A stretch of DNA of 64,000 nt from Polynucleobacter sp. MG-Unter2-18 (GTDB lineage Bacteria; Pseudomonadota; Gammaproteobacteria; Burkholderiales; Burkholderiaceae), in the NCBI RefSeq assembly GCF_018687675.1, contig NZ_CP061302.1, forward strand, positions 446,192 to 510,191, read 5' to 3'. The notes under the pieces are model-generated. The model did not search any database, had not been told where the DNA came from, and saw only the letters and a program-made list of their open reading frames with translations. Made by a program: the position numbers and the translations under genes. Positions 50,716 to 60,012 of the stretch are shown one piece after another. The first letter of the stretch is position 1; each line of letters starts with the position of its first letter.

Positions 50716-50840
50716 TCAGTAAGTTGGGTGTAAATGGGGTGTCGGCTAGTGAATCAATTGGCTTACACCCCTTATAATTCAAGCACTTATAAATATAGCA
50801 GTTTAATCAAATAAAACATATTCGAGATAGAGAGAATCAC

Positions 50841-51248
50841 ATGTTGGCAACTAAACCGTATTTAACCCAGGCTGATGTTCAAAAGATTTTGGATGCAGCT
50901 GACAAGCACGCTGCAGCCAATAACTGGGCTGTGACGATTGCCGTCTGTGATGACGGTGGTCATCTCTTGGGTTTAATCCGTCGTGATACATGCGCTCCTG
51001 TCTCCGCTTATATCGCTCAAGAAAAAGCGCGAACTGCTGCCATGGGTAAGCGCGAGAGTCGTGTATACGAAGAGATTATTAATAATGGCCGCACTTCCTT
51101 TTTATCTGCCCCACATATTTCGGGGATGTTGGAAGGTGGCGTTAATATCGAGGTAAACGGGTTTACCATCGGCGCAGTCGGCGTTTCCGGCGTTAAATCG
51201 ACTGAGGATGCCGAAACCGCAAAGGCCGGCATTGCAGCCATTCTGTAA
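50841..51248 (+). CDS. GlcG/HbpS-family heme-binding-like protein
   Basis: 135 residues, ATG 50841. The PAS-like fold of HbpS/GlcG: AVTIAVCDDGGHLLGLIRRD, YIAQEKARTAAMG, PHISGMLEGGVNIEV and FTIGAVGVSGVKSTEDAETAKAGIAA near the end. In E. coli GlcG is encoded in the glycolate operon; here the neighbours are also 2-hydroxyacid and glyoxylate genes, which supports such a link. No signal peptide, so cytoplasmic. Confidence 0.85.
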   Translation: MLATKPYLTQADVQKILDAADKHAAANNWAVTIAVCDDGGHLLGLIRRDTCAPVSAYIAQEKARTAAMGKRESRVYEEIINNGRTSFLSAPHISGMLEGGVNIEVNGFTIGAVGVSGVKSTEDAETAKAGIAAIL

Positions 51249-51254
51249 GTTACC

Positions 51255-52673
51255 TTGATAAATACTGTTCCTGAAATAAATTCTCCTACCGGCGCCACTG
51301 AGAGTGGCGCCACCCCAGCAACAATTACCTTTGCTGACTTTGGCTTAGATCCAAAGATTCAAAAAGCGGTATCTGAGCAGGGTTACAGCATTCCAACTCC
51401 GATTCAAGCGCAAGCCATTCCGCACGTTTTGGCAGGAAGCGATTTGATGGGTGCGGCGCAAACGGGTACTGGTAAAACGGCTGCTTTTGTACTGCCCATC
51501 ATTCAAAAGATTCTGCGTCATGCAAGTAGCAGTGCTTCGCCTGCTCGCCATCCGATCCGTGCTTTAGTATTAACGCCGACACGTGAGCTAGCGGTCCAGG
51601 TTGCTGAGAACGCAGCAAGTTATTCCAAGCACACCGATTTGCGTGCTGCCGTAGTTTACGGTGGCGTGGATATGAAAGAGCAGGTGGCCATATTGCGTGG
51701 TGGTGTAGAGATTTTGATTGCTACTCCAGGACGCTTACTGGACCACATTGGCTCTAAAGTAGCTAACTTGTCTCAAGTAGAAATCCTAGTGCTAGATGAA
51801 GCCGATCGCATGCTCGATATGGGCTTCTTACCGGACTTGCAGCGCATCATTGATTTGATTCCGGCTCAGCGCCAAACCCTACTGTTCTCCGCTACGTTTT
51901 CACCAGAGATTAAGAAGTTGGCACAAAGTTATTTGCGCACGCCGGTGACTGTTGAGGTGGCGCGCCAAAATGCTGCAGCAGATACTGTTAAGCAAGTAGT
52001 TCATATGGTGTCTAGTGCTGATAAGCAGCAGGCGATTGTGAAAGTGCTTGAAGCGCGTACTCGCCTGGGCTTATCTCGTCAGTGCATCATATTTACTAAT
52101 AGCCGTTTGGGTTGTGCAAGGTTAGCACGCTCATTGGAGCGTGATGGCATCAAGGCTGGCGCGATTCATGGTGACAAGAGTCAGGGTGAACGCACTCTAA
52201 CTTTAGATGCGTTTAAGTCAGGAGCGATCGAGGCCTTAGTCGCAACCGATGTGGCTGCTCGTGGTCTGGATATTCCATCTATGCCTTGCGTAATTAATCA
52301 CGAGTTGCCATTTAATGCGGAAGATTTTATTCACCGCATTGGTCGTACAGGTCGCGCTGGCAGTAAAGGCGATGCAATTGCATTGGTTGATGCCAGTGAA
52401 AAACGTTTACTCGACGATATTGAAAAGTTGATGAAGCGCAAGTTAGATATTCAGCCATTACCTGAGGGCAGCTCACGCCCCGCTCCTAGTAGGAATTCGT
52501 CAAGATCAGATACGCCAGCAAAAATGTCAGACCCATTTTTCTATAAGCCTTATGAGCCCAGCGCTGCAGTGAATCCATCATCAGAGACTGCAAATCCTAC
52601 AGAGAAAAAAGTGGGCATTACTCCTGCCAGACCGGCGGTTGGTGCCTTACTTGGCGGCTTTAAGAAAAAATAA
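51255..52673 (+). CDS. rhlE: DEAD-box RNA helicase (RhlE-like)
   Basis: 472 residues with a TTG start. Q motif (FGLDPKIQKAVSEQGYSIPTPIQ-type), motif I AQTGTGKT (about 69-76), PTRELA, DEAD in LVLDEADRM, SAT, ARGLDIPS and HRIGRTGRAG, then a short basic tail. The short tail and motif arrangement are RhlE-like. Probably acts in ribosome assembly or RNA decay. Its last 14 bases overlap the end of gluQRS on the other strand. Confidence 0.9.
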   Translation: MINTVPEINSPTGATESGATPATITFADFGLDPKIQKAVSEQGYSIPTPIQAQAIPHVLAGSDLMGAAQTGTGKTAAFVLPIIQKILRHASSSASPARHPIRALVLTPTRELAVQVAENAASYSKHTDLRAAVVYGGVDMKEQVAILRGGVEILIATPGRLLDHIGSKVANLSQVEILVLDEADRMLDMGFLPDLQRIIDLIPAQRQTLLFSATFSPEIKKLAQSYLRTPVTVEVARQNAAADTVKQVVHMVSSADKQQAIVKVLEARTRLGLSRQCIIFTNSRLGCARLARSLERDGIKAGAIHGDKSQGERTLTLDAFKSGAIEALVATDVAARGLDIPSMPCVINHELPFNAEDFIHRIGRTGRAGSKGDAIALVDASEKRLLDDIEKLMKRKLDIQPLPEGSSRPAPSRNSSRSDTPAKMSDPFFYKPYEPSAAVNPSSETANPTEKKVGITPARPAVGALLGGFKKK

Positions 52674-53613
52674 TTTTTCTATCCCAAGCCTGGGTGGCTG
52701 CCAAAAGCCACTCAGCGATCGAAGTTTCCTTCCCATCCGGAAGATCTCTCAGTCCTAAATGCCTTCCAGCTTTACGCAATTCTTGTAAAGCCTGCTGGGG
52801 ATTCTCAGTATGAATGGCGCTTGCCAAAGTTTGCTTACTGAGTTTCTCGCCATGCTCATCAAGTACTAATGGCAGATGCAGATAACTCGGAGTTTCATAA
52901 TCCAAGACTCGCTGCAGATAAATTTGTCGTGCGGTGTTGTCTAGTAAATCTGCACCGCGCACGATATGCGTAATTCCTTGCTCGGCATCATCCACCACAA
53001 CGGCCAGTTGATAAGTAAATATGCCATCCCGGCGATGCAGAGCAAAATCCCCTACCTCCCGATTGAGATCTTGTATTTGTTTGCCTAAGGCTAGATCTTC
53101 AAAATGAATGGTGAGCTCTGGTGGCAGGGCAATTCTCCAAGCAACCTCGCTTGAAGATCTTCCTTCCTCATCGTATGTGCCAATTTGATCGGGGCGACAG
53201 GTTCCCGGGTAAACCATCTCTTGATTGCAGGGAGTTATTACGCCGCGAGCCTCTAGAGCGTTAGCAATGCCTTGTCGAGAGCAGGTGCAGGGATAGATGA
53301 TCTTGAGCTTGTTTAAGCGTTTTAGAGCCTTTTTATAGCGCTCTTGGTGCTTGGATTGCCATGTTGGCTCCTCGTCCCACTTGAGGCCGCAGGTAAGCAA
53401 TTGGCGCATGATCTCTTGATCTGCCCCCGGAATACAACGGGGAGCATCTAAATCCTCCATTCTGAGTAGCCATTTCCCGTGATTTTTACGGGCATCTAAC
53501 CAGCTTCCTAGGGCAGCAACGAGTGATCCCGCATGTAGCGGGCCAGTGGGCGAGGGGGCAAATCGCCCGCGATAGCCGTCGGCTGGGGGTGAGGGGTTTT
53601 TGAAGTTCGGCAC
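52660..53613 (-). CDS. gluQ: Glutamyl-Q tRNA(Asp) synthetase GluQ-RS
   Basis: 317 residues with a GTG start. GRFAPSPTGPLHAGSLVAALGSW (about 16-38) is the class I HIGH-type region, and KLSKQTLA (about 256-263) the KMSKS equivalent. It lacks the anticodon-binding domain of glutamyl-tRNA synthetase, the mark of GluQ-RS, which glutamylates queuosine of tRNA-Asp. Cys residues near 105-125 bind zinc (TCSRQG). Its start is only 15 bases from the divergent dnaE start. queG in the same window makes queuosine, its acceptor. Confidence 0.93.
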   Translation of the reverse strand: MPNFKNPSPPADGYRGRFAPSPTGPLHAGSLVAALGSWLDARKNHGKWLLRMEDLDAPRCIPGADQEIMRQLLTCGLKWDEEPTWQSKHQERYKKALKRLNKLKIIYPCTCSRQGIANALEARGVITPCNQEMVYPGTCRPDQIGTYDEEGRSSSEVAWRIALPPELTIHFEDLALGKQIQDLNREVGDFALHRRDGIFTYQLAVVVDDAEQGITHIVRGADLLDNTARQIYLQRVLDYETPSYLHLPLVLDEHGEKLSKQTLASAIHTENPQQALQELRKAGRHLGLRDLPDGKETSIAEWLLAATQAWDRKIIFS

Positions 53614-53628
53614 AGCTAAAATGATCTC

Positions 53629-56600
53629 ATGGCTTCACCCCGTTTTGTTCATCTACGCGTCCATTCCGAGTTTTCGATTACGGATGGCGTCGTTCGCATT
53701 GATGATGCGGTAGCTGCTGCTGAAAAAGATGGCATGGGCGCCTTGGCTCTTACCGACTTAAGTAATTTATTTGGCCTGGTTCGTTTTTATAGTGCTGCAC
53801 GCTCTGGCGGAATTAAGCCAATTGCAGGTGCGGATGTTTGGGTGAGTAATCCCCAAGACCCAGATCAACCTCATCGTTTATTACTCCTCGTTCAAAATCA
53901 CTCCGGCTATCTCAATTTATGCCAGCTCTTGAGTAAGGCCTACCTTGAGAATCAATCTCGAGGTCGAGCTGAGGTCGATCTCAAATGGTTTAGCGAACCA
54001 GCCTCAAAATCTGAAGATAAAGCTGCAAAAAGAACTCTGTCTTATGGATTAATTGCACTTTCAGGTGGACGCTGGGGTGATGTTGGTGCTGCGCTCTTAG
54101 CAGGTCAAGAAGATGTAGCGAAAGATGCTGCCAAGCGTTGGGCAAGCTTATTTTCAAATGCTTTTTATATTGAAGTGCAACGCGGTGGCCATCCTCAAGA
54201 TGAGCAGCAACTACAGCTGGCTTGCAACCTTGCTAGTGAAATGGATTTACCGATTGTTGCTACGCATCCAGTGCAGTTTATGCAGCGCAGTGATTTCATA
54301 GCCCATGAGGCCCGAGTCTGTATCGCAGAAGGCGAGCTTTTAGGTAATCCTCGTCGCACCAAGAAATTTAATGAGGAGCAATATTTTTTATCTCAAGAGG
54401 AGATGGAAAAGCGCTTTATAGATTTACCAGTAGCACTTGCAAACTCAGTAGAGATTGCCAAGCGCTGCAACCTTTCTTTGACTTTAGGTCAACCGCGTTT
54501 GCCGGATTTTCCAACGCCACCAGGCATTACGCTCGACGATTATTTATTACAGCAATCCGAGATTGGTCTGAAGCGCCATATGGAGCGTAATTTTCCTGAC
54601 GCAGAAGAGCGCGCTAAGGAAGGGGCCCGATATCACGAGCGCTTGGTGTTCGAGGTGAAGACAATTTCTCAGATGGGTTTCCCAGGCTATTTTTTAATTG
54701 TGGCCGACTTTATTAACTGGGCAAAAAATAATGGCGTACCAGTTGGTCCCGGTCGCGGATCTGGTGCCGGCTCTTTAGTAGCCTATTCATTAGGAATTAC
54801 TGACCTTGACCCGCTGCGTTACAACCTCCTCTTTGAACGCTTCTTAAATCCTGAGCGGGTATCGATGCCCGACTTCGATATTGACTTTTGCCAGCATGGG
54901 CGCGATCGCGTGATTCAGTACGTAAAAGATAAATACGGAAAAGATGCAGTTAGTCAAATTGCGACCTTTGGAACGATGGCTGCACGCGCTGCAATTCGTG
55001 ACGTTGGTCGGGTGCTCGAGCAAGGCTATAACTTCGTTGACGGTATCGCAAAATTGATTCCGAACAAGCCAGGTCAATACATGACTATTGAAATGGCTAA
55101 GAAGGAAGAGAAGCAATTAGGTGAGCGTGAAAAGAATGAAGATGAAGTGCGTCAACTGTTATCTCTCGCACAGCAATTAGAAGGCATGACTCGCAACGTG
55201 GGCATGCATGCGGGCGGTGTATTAATTGCGCCTGGTCGTTTAACCGATTTTTGCCCGCTGTATACGCAAGAAGCGAAAGACTCTAAAGATCAGGAGAGTG
55301 GTTCAGTCATTAGTCAGTTTGATAAAGATGACGTAGAGGCGATTGGCCTAGTGAAGTTCGACTTCCTGGGTTTAACCACCTTAACAATTTTGGCCGCTGC
55401 TGAGAAATGGATTAAGACACTCCATGCCGACCGTAAAGATTGGAATATCGGTGAAATTCTGCTCGATGATCAAAAGGCTTTTGAAGTTTTAAAAAATGCT
55501 AATACGGTCGCCGTTTTCCAGCTAGAAAGTCGTGGCATGCAAGGCATGCTTCGGGAAGCTAAGCCTGACCGCTTCGAAGATATTATTGCGCTCGTTGCAC
55601 TCTACCGTCCTGGCCCAATGGACTTGATCCCAGACTTTATTGAACGTAAGCACGGGCGGCAAAAAGTAGAGTATCCGGATCCTCGGATTGAGCCCGTGCT
55701 GCAAGAAACCTACGGCATCATGGTCTACCAAGAGCAGGTGATGCAGATGGCGCAGATGATCGGCGGCTACTCACTCGGTGGCGCTGATATGTTGCGTCGT
55801 GCAATGGGTAAGAAGAAGCCTGAGGAAATGGCGCAGCATCGTAAGATTTTTAGTGATGGCGCAAAAGCAGGCGGCATTACTGAAGGCAAAGCCAACGAGA
55901 TTTATGACTTGATGGAGCGTTTTGCAGGCTATGGATTTAATAAATCCCACGCTGCTGCTTATTCGCTCTTGGCATATCAAACTGCTTGGCTAAAAGCCTA
56001 CTACCCCGCTGAATTTATGGCAGCCAACTTATCGCTCGCAATGGACGACACCGATAAGGTGAAGATTCTGTATGACGATTGTTTGGCAAATCATATTCGC
56101 GTGTTTTCACCAGACATTAATACTGGTGTGTATGTTTTCACGCCATTGCGTGCACCAGATGCTGCCCCAGATACCCCGATTAGTCATATTCGTTATGGTT
56201 TAGGTGCAGTTAGGGGAACTGGTGAAGCGGCAATTGAAGTGATTGTGAAGGCGCGTGAGACTGGCGGTCCATTCAAGGATCTGTTTGATTTCTGCGCACG
56301 CGTGGATCGTAGACAGGTGAACCGTCGAGCGATTGAGGCTTTGATGCGTGCCGGCGCCTTTGATAGCTTGTATAAGGACTCCATTCCTGCTGGTGGTAAT
56401 CCTTACGATATTCGATCTACTTTACTGGCTTCTCTTGCGCGCGCAATTGAGGCTGCCGAACAAGCTGAAGCTTCCATTAATCAAGTGAGCTTGTTTGAGG
56501 TCGCAGGAGAAGACGATCATCATTTGCCAGAGCTAGTCCGCGAATTACCCTGGTCTGAAAAGAAACGTCTTCAAGATGAGAAGAGCGCTCTAGGACTGTG

Positions 56601-57255
56601 TTTAACTGGCCACATGTTTGACGCCTATCGTGACGAGACGGCGCATTTTATTCGCCAGCCATTAGTCAAGGTGACTGAGGGTAAAGATCAGTTAATCGCC
56701 GGCATTATTACTTCTGCTCGGATGCTGACTGGGCAGCGTGGCCGCATGATGATTGCAACTATTGATGATGGCACTGCTGCGATTGAAGTGACTCTCTACA
56801 GCGAAGTCTATGAACCCAATCGTTCTTGGCTCAAAGAAGATGAGTTGCTGGTGGCCAAAGTCAATATCACTCCGGATAAGTTTTCTGGTGGAGTGAGAAT
56901 CGTTTCTGAGGCGGTAATGGATATTACGGGAGCCCGTATGCGTTTTGCACGCAACCTTCATCTATCCATCGATTCAGCAATTGATCTCAAATCTTTACGT
57001 AGCCAAATTGGACCTTACTTGATGAGTAACCGGGTACGCGATCCTAAGCTAGGTCCTGCGGTAGCTTCTATGCCAAGCGCTAGCGAAGGCATGAAGGGTT
57101 TAGTACTTACTGCTGCAGTCACCACTAGTGGTGGAGCCTGTTTGATGCAGTTCCCGGAAGAGCTCCGAATTTATCCAGATGACGCTTGCCTACATAGTTT
57201 GAATCAAATTTTGGCAGCCAAGCAATCTAATACTGTTCAAGTTCAGTACCTTTAA
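53629..57255 (+). CDS. dnaE: DNA polymerase III alpha subunit DnaE
   Basis: 1208 residues, full length for a beta-proteobacterial replicative polymerase. N-terminal PHP domain (FVHLRVHSEFSITDG, residues 5-19; HPVQF near 220), polymerase core with catalytic Asps in VSMPDFDIDFCQ and YQEQVMQMAQM, helix-hairpin-helix region, and a C-terminal OB fold (RGRMMIATIDDG). No proofreading domain, as expected. One base-sized gap to gluQRS start, so its promoter must overlap that gene. Confidence 0.96.
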   Translation: MASPRFVHLRVHSEFSITDGVVRIDDAVAAAEKDGMGALALTDLSNLFGLVRFYSAARSGGIKPIAGADVWVSNPQDPDQPHRLLLLVQNHSGYLNLCQLLSKAYLENQSRGRAEVDLKWFSEPASKSEDKAAKRTLSYGLIALSGGRWGDVGAALLAGQEDVAKDAAKRWASLFSNAFYIEVQRGGHPQDEQQLQLACNLASEMDLPIVATHPVQFMQRSDFIAHEARVCIAEGELLGNPRRTKKFNEEQYFLSQEEMEKRFIDLPVALANSVEIAKRCNLSLTLGQPRLPDFPTPPGITLDDYLLQQSEIGLKRHMERNFPDAEERAKEGARYHERLVFEVKTISQMGFPGYFLIVADFINWAKNNGVPVGPGRGSGAGSLVAYSLGITDLDPLRYNLLFERFLNPERVSMPDFDIDFCQHGRDRVIQYVKDKYGKDAVSQIATFGTMAARAAIRDVGRVLEQGYNFVDGIAKLIPNKPGQYMTIEMAKKEEKQLGEREKNEDEVRQLLSLAQQLEGMTRNVGMHAGGVLIAPGRLTDFCPLYTQEAKDSKDQESGSVISQFDKDDVEAIGLVKFDFLGLTTLTILAAAEKWIKTLHADRKDWNIGEILLDDQKAFEVLKNANTVAVFQLESRGMQGMLREAKPDRFEDIIALVALYRPGPMDLIPDFIERKHGRQKVEYPDPRIEPVLQETYGIMVYQEQVMQMAQMIGGYSLGGADMLRRAMGKKKPEEMAQHRKIFSDGAKAGGITEGKANEIYDLMERFAGYGFNKSHAAAYSLLAYQTAWLKAYYPAEFMAANLSLAMDDTDKVKILYDDCLANHIRVFSPDINTGVYVFTPLRAPDAAPDTPISHIRYGLGAVRGTGEAAIEVIVKARETGGPFKDLFDFCARVDRRQVNRRAIEALMRAGAFDSLYKDSIPAGGNPYDIRSTLLASLARAIEAAEQAEASINQVSLFEVAGEDDHHLPELVRELPWSEKKRLQDEKSALGLCLTGHMFDAYRDETAHFIRQPLVKVTEGKDQLIAGIITSARMLTGQRGRMMIATIDDGTAAIEVTLYSEVYEPNRSWLKEDELLVAKVNITPDKFSGGVRIVSEAVMDITGARMRFARNLHLSIDSAIDLKSLRSQIGPYLMSNRVRDPKLGPAVASMPSASEGMKGLVLTAAVTTSGGACLMQFPEELRIYPDDACLHSLNQILAAKQSNTVQVQYL

Positions 57256-57268
57256 ACGCGCATCAGTT

Positions 57269-58426
57269 TTATTTCTTTATAGCGCTTTGCAGTGCTTGAA
57301 TCACTTGGTTTGGGTCTAGCTGGTCCAAGCATTCGCTATTGCTACTTGCGCGATCCTCGCAACCTGCTTTGCGGCAGGGGACGCATTCACCAGGCCCTTG
57401 TAGGATTGAGACATTACCAACCGTCTGCGAGCGAGCTCTTAATCGATATGGCTGTTCACCAACAAAACCATTAGGCCATGGCCCAAAGTTGGTGGGTGGT
57501 GTTGGACCGAATAGGGCAATGGTGGGGGTATTGCATGCGGCTGCTAAGTGCGTAATAGAGGTGTCTACCCCAACATAAGCTATCGCTCCACGAATCAGTT
57601 TCCCCGCCTGCGGGATAGTGAGCTGACCCGCAGTATCAACAACATGCTTACGGGTTTCTTCATCAAGCAATGAAAGAATATCTTGATTGAGTTGCAGATC
57701 TTGCTTGGTGGGAGATGCGCTTAGCACCACTTGCCAACCTTGTTTTGTAATCCATGTCAGCAATGTTTGCCAATACGCAAGTGGCCAACGCTTATATGCA
57801 GTTAAAGGTCCAGGGTGAACCACCACATAAGGTGAGTGAAGTTGAGAGGCAATACTTGGGGTAATCGGATCACCAGTAGGAGCTGTTGCCGAGATCGGTT
57901 TCTTAAATAATTCCAGTGGATTTTTATAAAAGATCTCGAGCAGGCGAAGCTTTTCAGTAATGACATGTTGTGCAAAATAATCTACGTTAACTGTATGCAG
58001 GCTGATAGATTTTTTCCAGGCATTTTGTTTATCACTCTTACTTTTCTTGACTTTATCTTGCTCAGTGAGGCCTTGAGGATGGCCACCTAGAACGCCCACG
58101 CGGTGATGAGCTGCTGCTAGGCCATAGAAATAGGCGCGATCACTGGGTTGCGTGACTACCGCCAAGTCGTAACGCTGAAAGAGTTTAAAGAATAAAGTGA
58201 GATATTCCCCAAGCTTGGGGCGGTCTGAGGTTTCAATGATCTGAGCAATATCAGGATTACCTTTGAGCATTTCGAGTTTGCCACGGTAGCCCAAAAAGTG
58301 AAACTCAGCATCAGGCCACAGTTCACGAGCTTGTGAAATGAGTGGTGTAGTGACAAGGACATCCCCAATTTGGCGAGTCGCAATAAATAAAACTTTTTTA
58401 GGCTTGAGCGCTGAGAATGCAGTCAT
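57269..58426 (-). CDS. Family-9 glycosyltransferase (heptosyltransferase-like)
   Basis: 385 residues. GT-B fold with KVLFIATRQIGDVLVTTPLI (residues 11-30) and a C-terminal donor loop VVVHPGPLTAYKRWPLAYWQ, YVGVDTSITHLAAACNTPTIALFGPTPP and CVPCRKAGCE. The typical LPS heptosyltransferase (WaaQ/RfaQ-like) arrangement. It transfers heptose in the LPS core. Neighbouring glycosyltransferases and msbA support an LPS-core locus. Which heptose is added cannot be decided. Confidence 0.85.
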   Translation of the reverse strand: MTAFSALKPKKVLFIATRQIGDVLVTTPLISQARELWPDAEFHFLGYRGKLEMLKGNPDIAQIIETSDRPKLGEYLTLFFKLFQRYDLAVVTQPSDRAYFYGLAAAHHRVGVLGGHPQGLTEQDKVKKSKSDKQNAWKKSISLHTVNVDYFAQHVITEKLRLLEIFYKNPLELFKKPISATAPTGDPITPSIASQLHSPYVVVHPGPLTAYKRWPLAYWQTLLTWITKQGWQVVLSASPTKQDLQLNQDILSLLDEETRKHVVDTAGQLTIPQAGKLIRGAIAYVGVDTSITHLAAACNTPTIALFGPTPPTNFGPWPNGFVGEQPYRLRARSQTVGNVSILQGPGECVPCRKAGCEDRASSNSECLDQLDPNQVIQALQSAIKK

Positions 58427-58446
58427 GGGGTTAATGTAACTTAATC

Positions 58447-59226
58447 CTACTGAGCTTTAGCCAGGATTTTTTCACGGACGCGACGCGCATTTTCTGCGGC
58501 ATTGGATTGATCATTAATGCGGTGGTAGAGGTGCAGCACTTCAGTTGCCCAGGATCCGGATTTACGAATCAAACCTTTGTTTTGAAGTCTGAAAACAAAA
58601 TCAGCATCCTCGTGTCCCCAGCCTGTCATAGTCTCGTCAAAACCGTTAATTGCTAATGCATCACTCTTCCAGCAAGCCATATTGCACCCTTTAATACGGC
58701 GCCAGACAAATTTTTTGTAGTTACGCCACGAACCATTACCTAATTTTATTTTGAGGGGCCAGTACTTATTGATGCCGTTCGATAGTCGATAGCTTAATAG
58801 GTTACCGGTGAATTTCTTAAAATCCCAGTGGGGCCATGAAAGCAATTGCTTACTGAGATCATCGTTTAGTAAGACACGGCTACCTGTTACTAAATGGTTC
58901 ACCAGCGACAGTGCGCGATGTTGTGCAATAAAGTCGGGTTGAACAATGCAATCCCCGTCGAGAAATACGAGATATTCACCGGACGCTGCTTGAATGGCTT
59001 GATTGAGAATGCGGGTCTTACGAAATCCCCGATCTTCTTGCCAAAGATGGGTGATTTTTACTGGGAAATTTTTCTGGATTGCTTCTATGAGATCTTTGGT
59101 GTCTGTGCTTGAGCCATCATCGGCAATGATGATTTCAAAATGGAAATCTGTTTGAGTACTAAGTGACTCAAGACAGAGTTTGAGGGCCTGCGGCCAGTTA
59201 TAGGTCGCTAGAAGAACAGAGATCAT
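58447..59226 (-). CDS. Family-2 glycosyltransferase
   Basis: 259 residues. N-terminal GT-A: SVLLATYNWPQALKLCLESL (3-22), IIADDGSSTDT, and DXD in YLVFLDGDCIV, then a C-terminal glyco_transf_7-type segment KGCNMACWKSD and GWGHEDADFVFRL. Such proteins add sugars to LPS core or similar. It overlaps the following gene on the same strand by four bases, so the three glycosyltransferases form an operon. Confidence 0.88.
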   Translation of the reverse strand: MISVLLATYNWPQALKLCLESLSTQTDFHFEIIIADDGSSTDTKDLIEAIQKNFPVKITHLWQEDRGFRKTRILNQAIQAASGEYLVFLDGDCIVQPDFIAQHRALSLVNHLVTGSRVLLNDDLSKQLLSWPHWDFKKFTGNLLSYRLSNGINKYWPLKIKLGNGSWRNYKKFVWRRIKGCNMACWKSDALAINGFDETMTGWGHEDADFVFRLQNKGLIRKSGSWATEVLHLYHRINDQSNAAENARRVREKILAKAQ

Positions 59227-60002
59227 TTACTGAAGGAGTTATTGGAGTTCGCTTCTTGGTGTAAATGCCACAACTTCATATAGCGATAGTAGGTTCCTTG
59301 GCCATTCGAGACTGCCAATGTAAAACCCTGAGAACCGTCCAGAAAACCAAGTCGTATGAAGTAGGTGCGAGTAAAAGCCCAAATGCCATGAAGTACTGCA
59401 GTTAATGGACTACTCTTTTTACCTTTAGAAAATGCCTGCTCTGCTGAAGCCGTTGAATAGCGATCTAGTTTTTGGAGCACCTGCGAGTAGTTCATGAAGC
59501 TGAAATGCAACATTGGATTTTCTAGCTTGGCTACTTGCCCATTAGGGATCAGCCGCTCATGAACTAGATCATCCGAGAAGCGAGCAGTATCGCGCTTAAA
59601 TAATCGATCTACATAATCTGGGCTCCAACCGGAATGTCGAATAAAACGACCGCAATACCAAGATAGGCGAGGAATTGCAAAACAGTCAACATGGGCTGAA
59701 TGGTGAATAGCGGTCAGAATTTCACTTCTGAGGGCGGGAGTGAGTCGCTCATCCGCGTCTAGGGAGAGCACCCAGTCACCTGTGGCCAGGTCTAAAGCAC
59801 GGTTCTTTTGGGGGCCAAATCCAGGCCAGTCGGCTGGCTGGCTAATAAGCGCCCCATGCTTTTTGGCTATCTCTAGGGTGCTATCGGTGCTATTGGTATC
59901 GACCACCACGATTTGCTGGGCAATCCCTTCTAGGGAGGTCAAACAATCGGCCAAATTGGCCTCTTCATTGCGAGTAATGAGTATGACGGATAAGGTGGGC
60001 AT
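59223..60002 (-). CDS. Family-2 glycosyltransferase (WaaE/KdtX-like)
   Basis: 259 residues. GT-A motif SVILITRNEEANLADCLTSL, DXD-type LSLDADERLTPAL, and GDWV. The layout is that of WaaE/KdtX, which adds a glucose to the LPS inner core. Its start is 10 bases from the start codon of msbA on the other strand, so the divergent promoters overlap coding sequence. Confidence 0.85.
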   Translation of the reverse strand: MPTLSVILITRNEEANLADCLTSLEGIAQQIVVVDTNSTDSTLEIAKKHGALISQPADWPGFGPQKNRALDLATGDWVLSLDADERLTPALRSEILTAIHHSAHVDCFAIPRLSWYCGRFIRHSGWSPDYVDRLFKRDTARFSDDLVHERLIPNGQVAKLENPMLHFSFMNYSQVLQKLDRYSTASAEQAFSKGKKSSPLTAVLHGIWAFTRTYFIRLGFLDGSQGFTLAVSNGQGTYYRYMKLWHLHQEANSNNSFSK

Positions 60003-60012
60003 AATTCATTAT

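Noticed and set aside
50716..50840. GGGTGTAA/TTACACCC inverted repeat after the aminotransferase gene
   Set aside because: The arms are only 8 bp with a long loop and no T-tract. Too weak to call as a terminator or operator.
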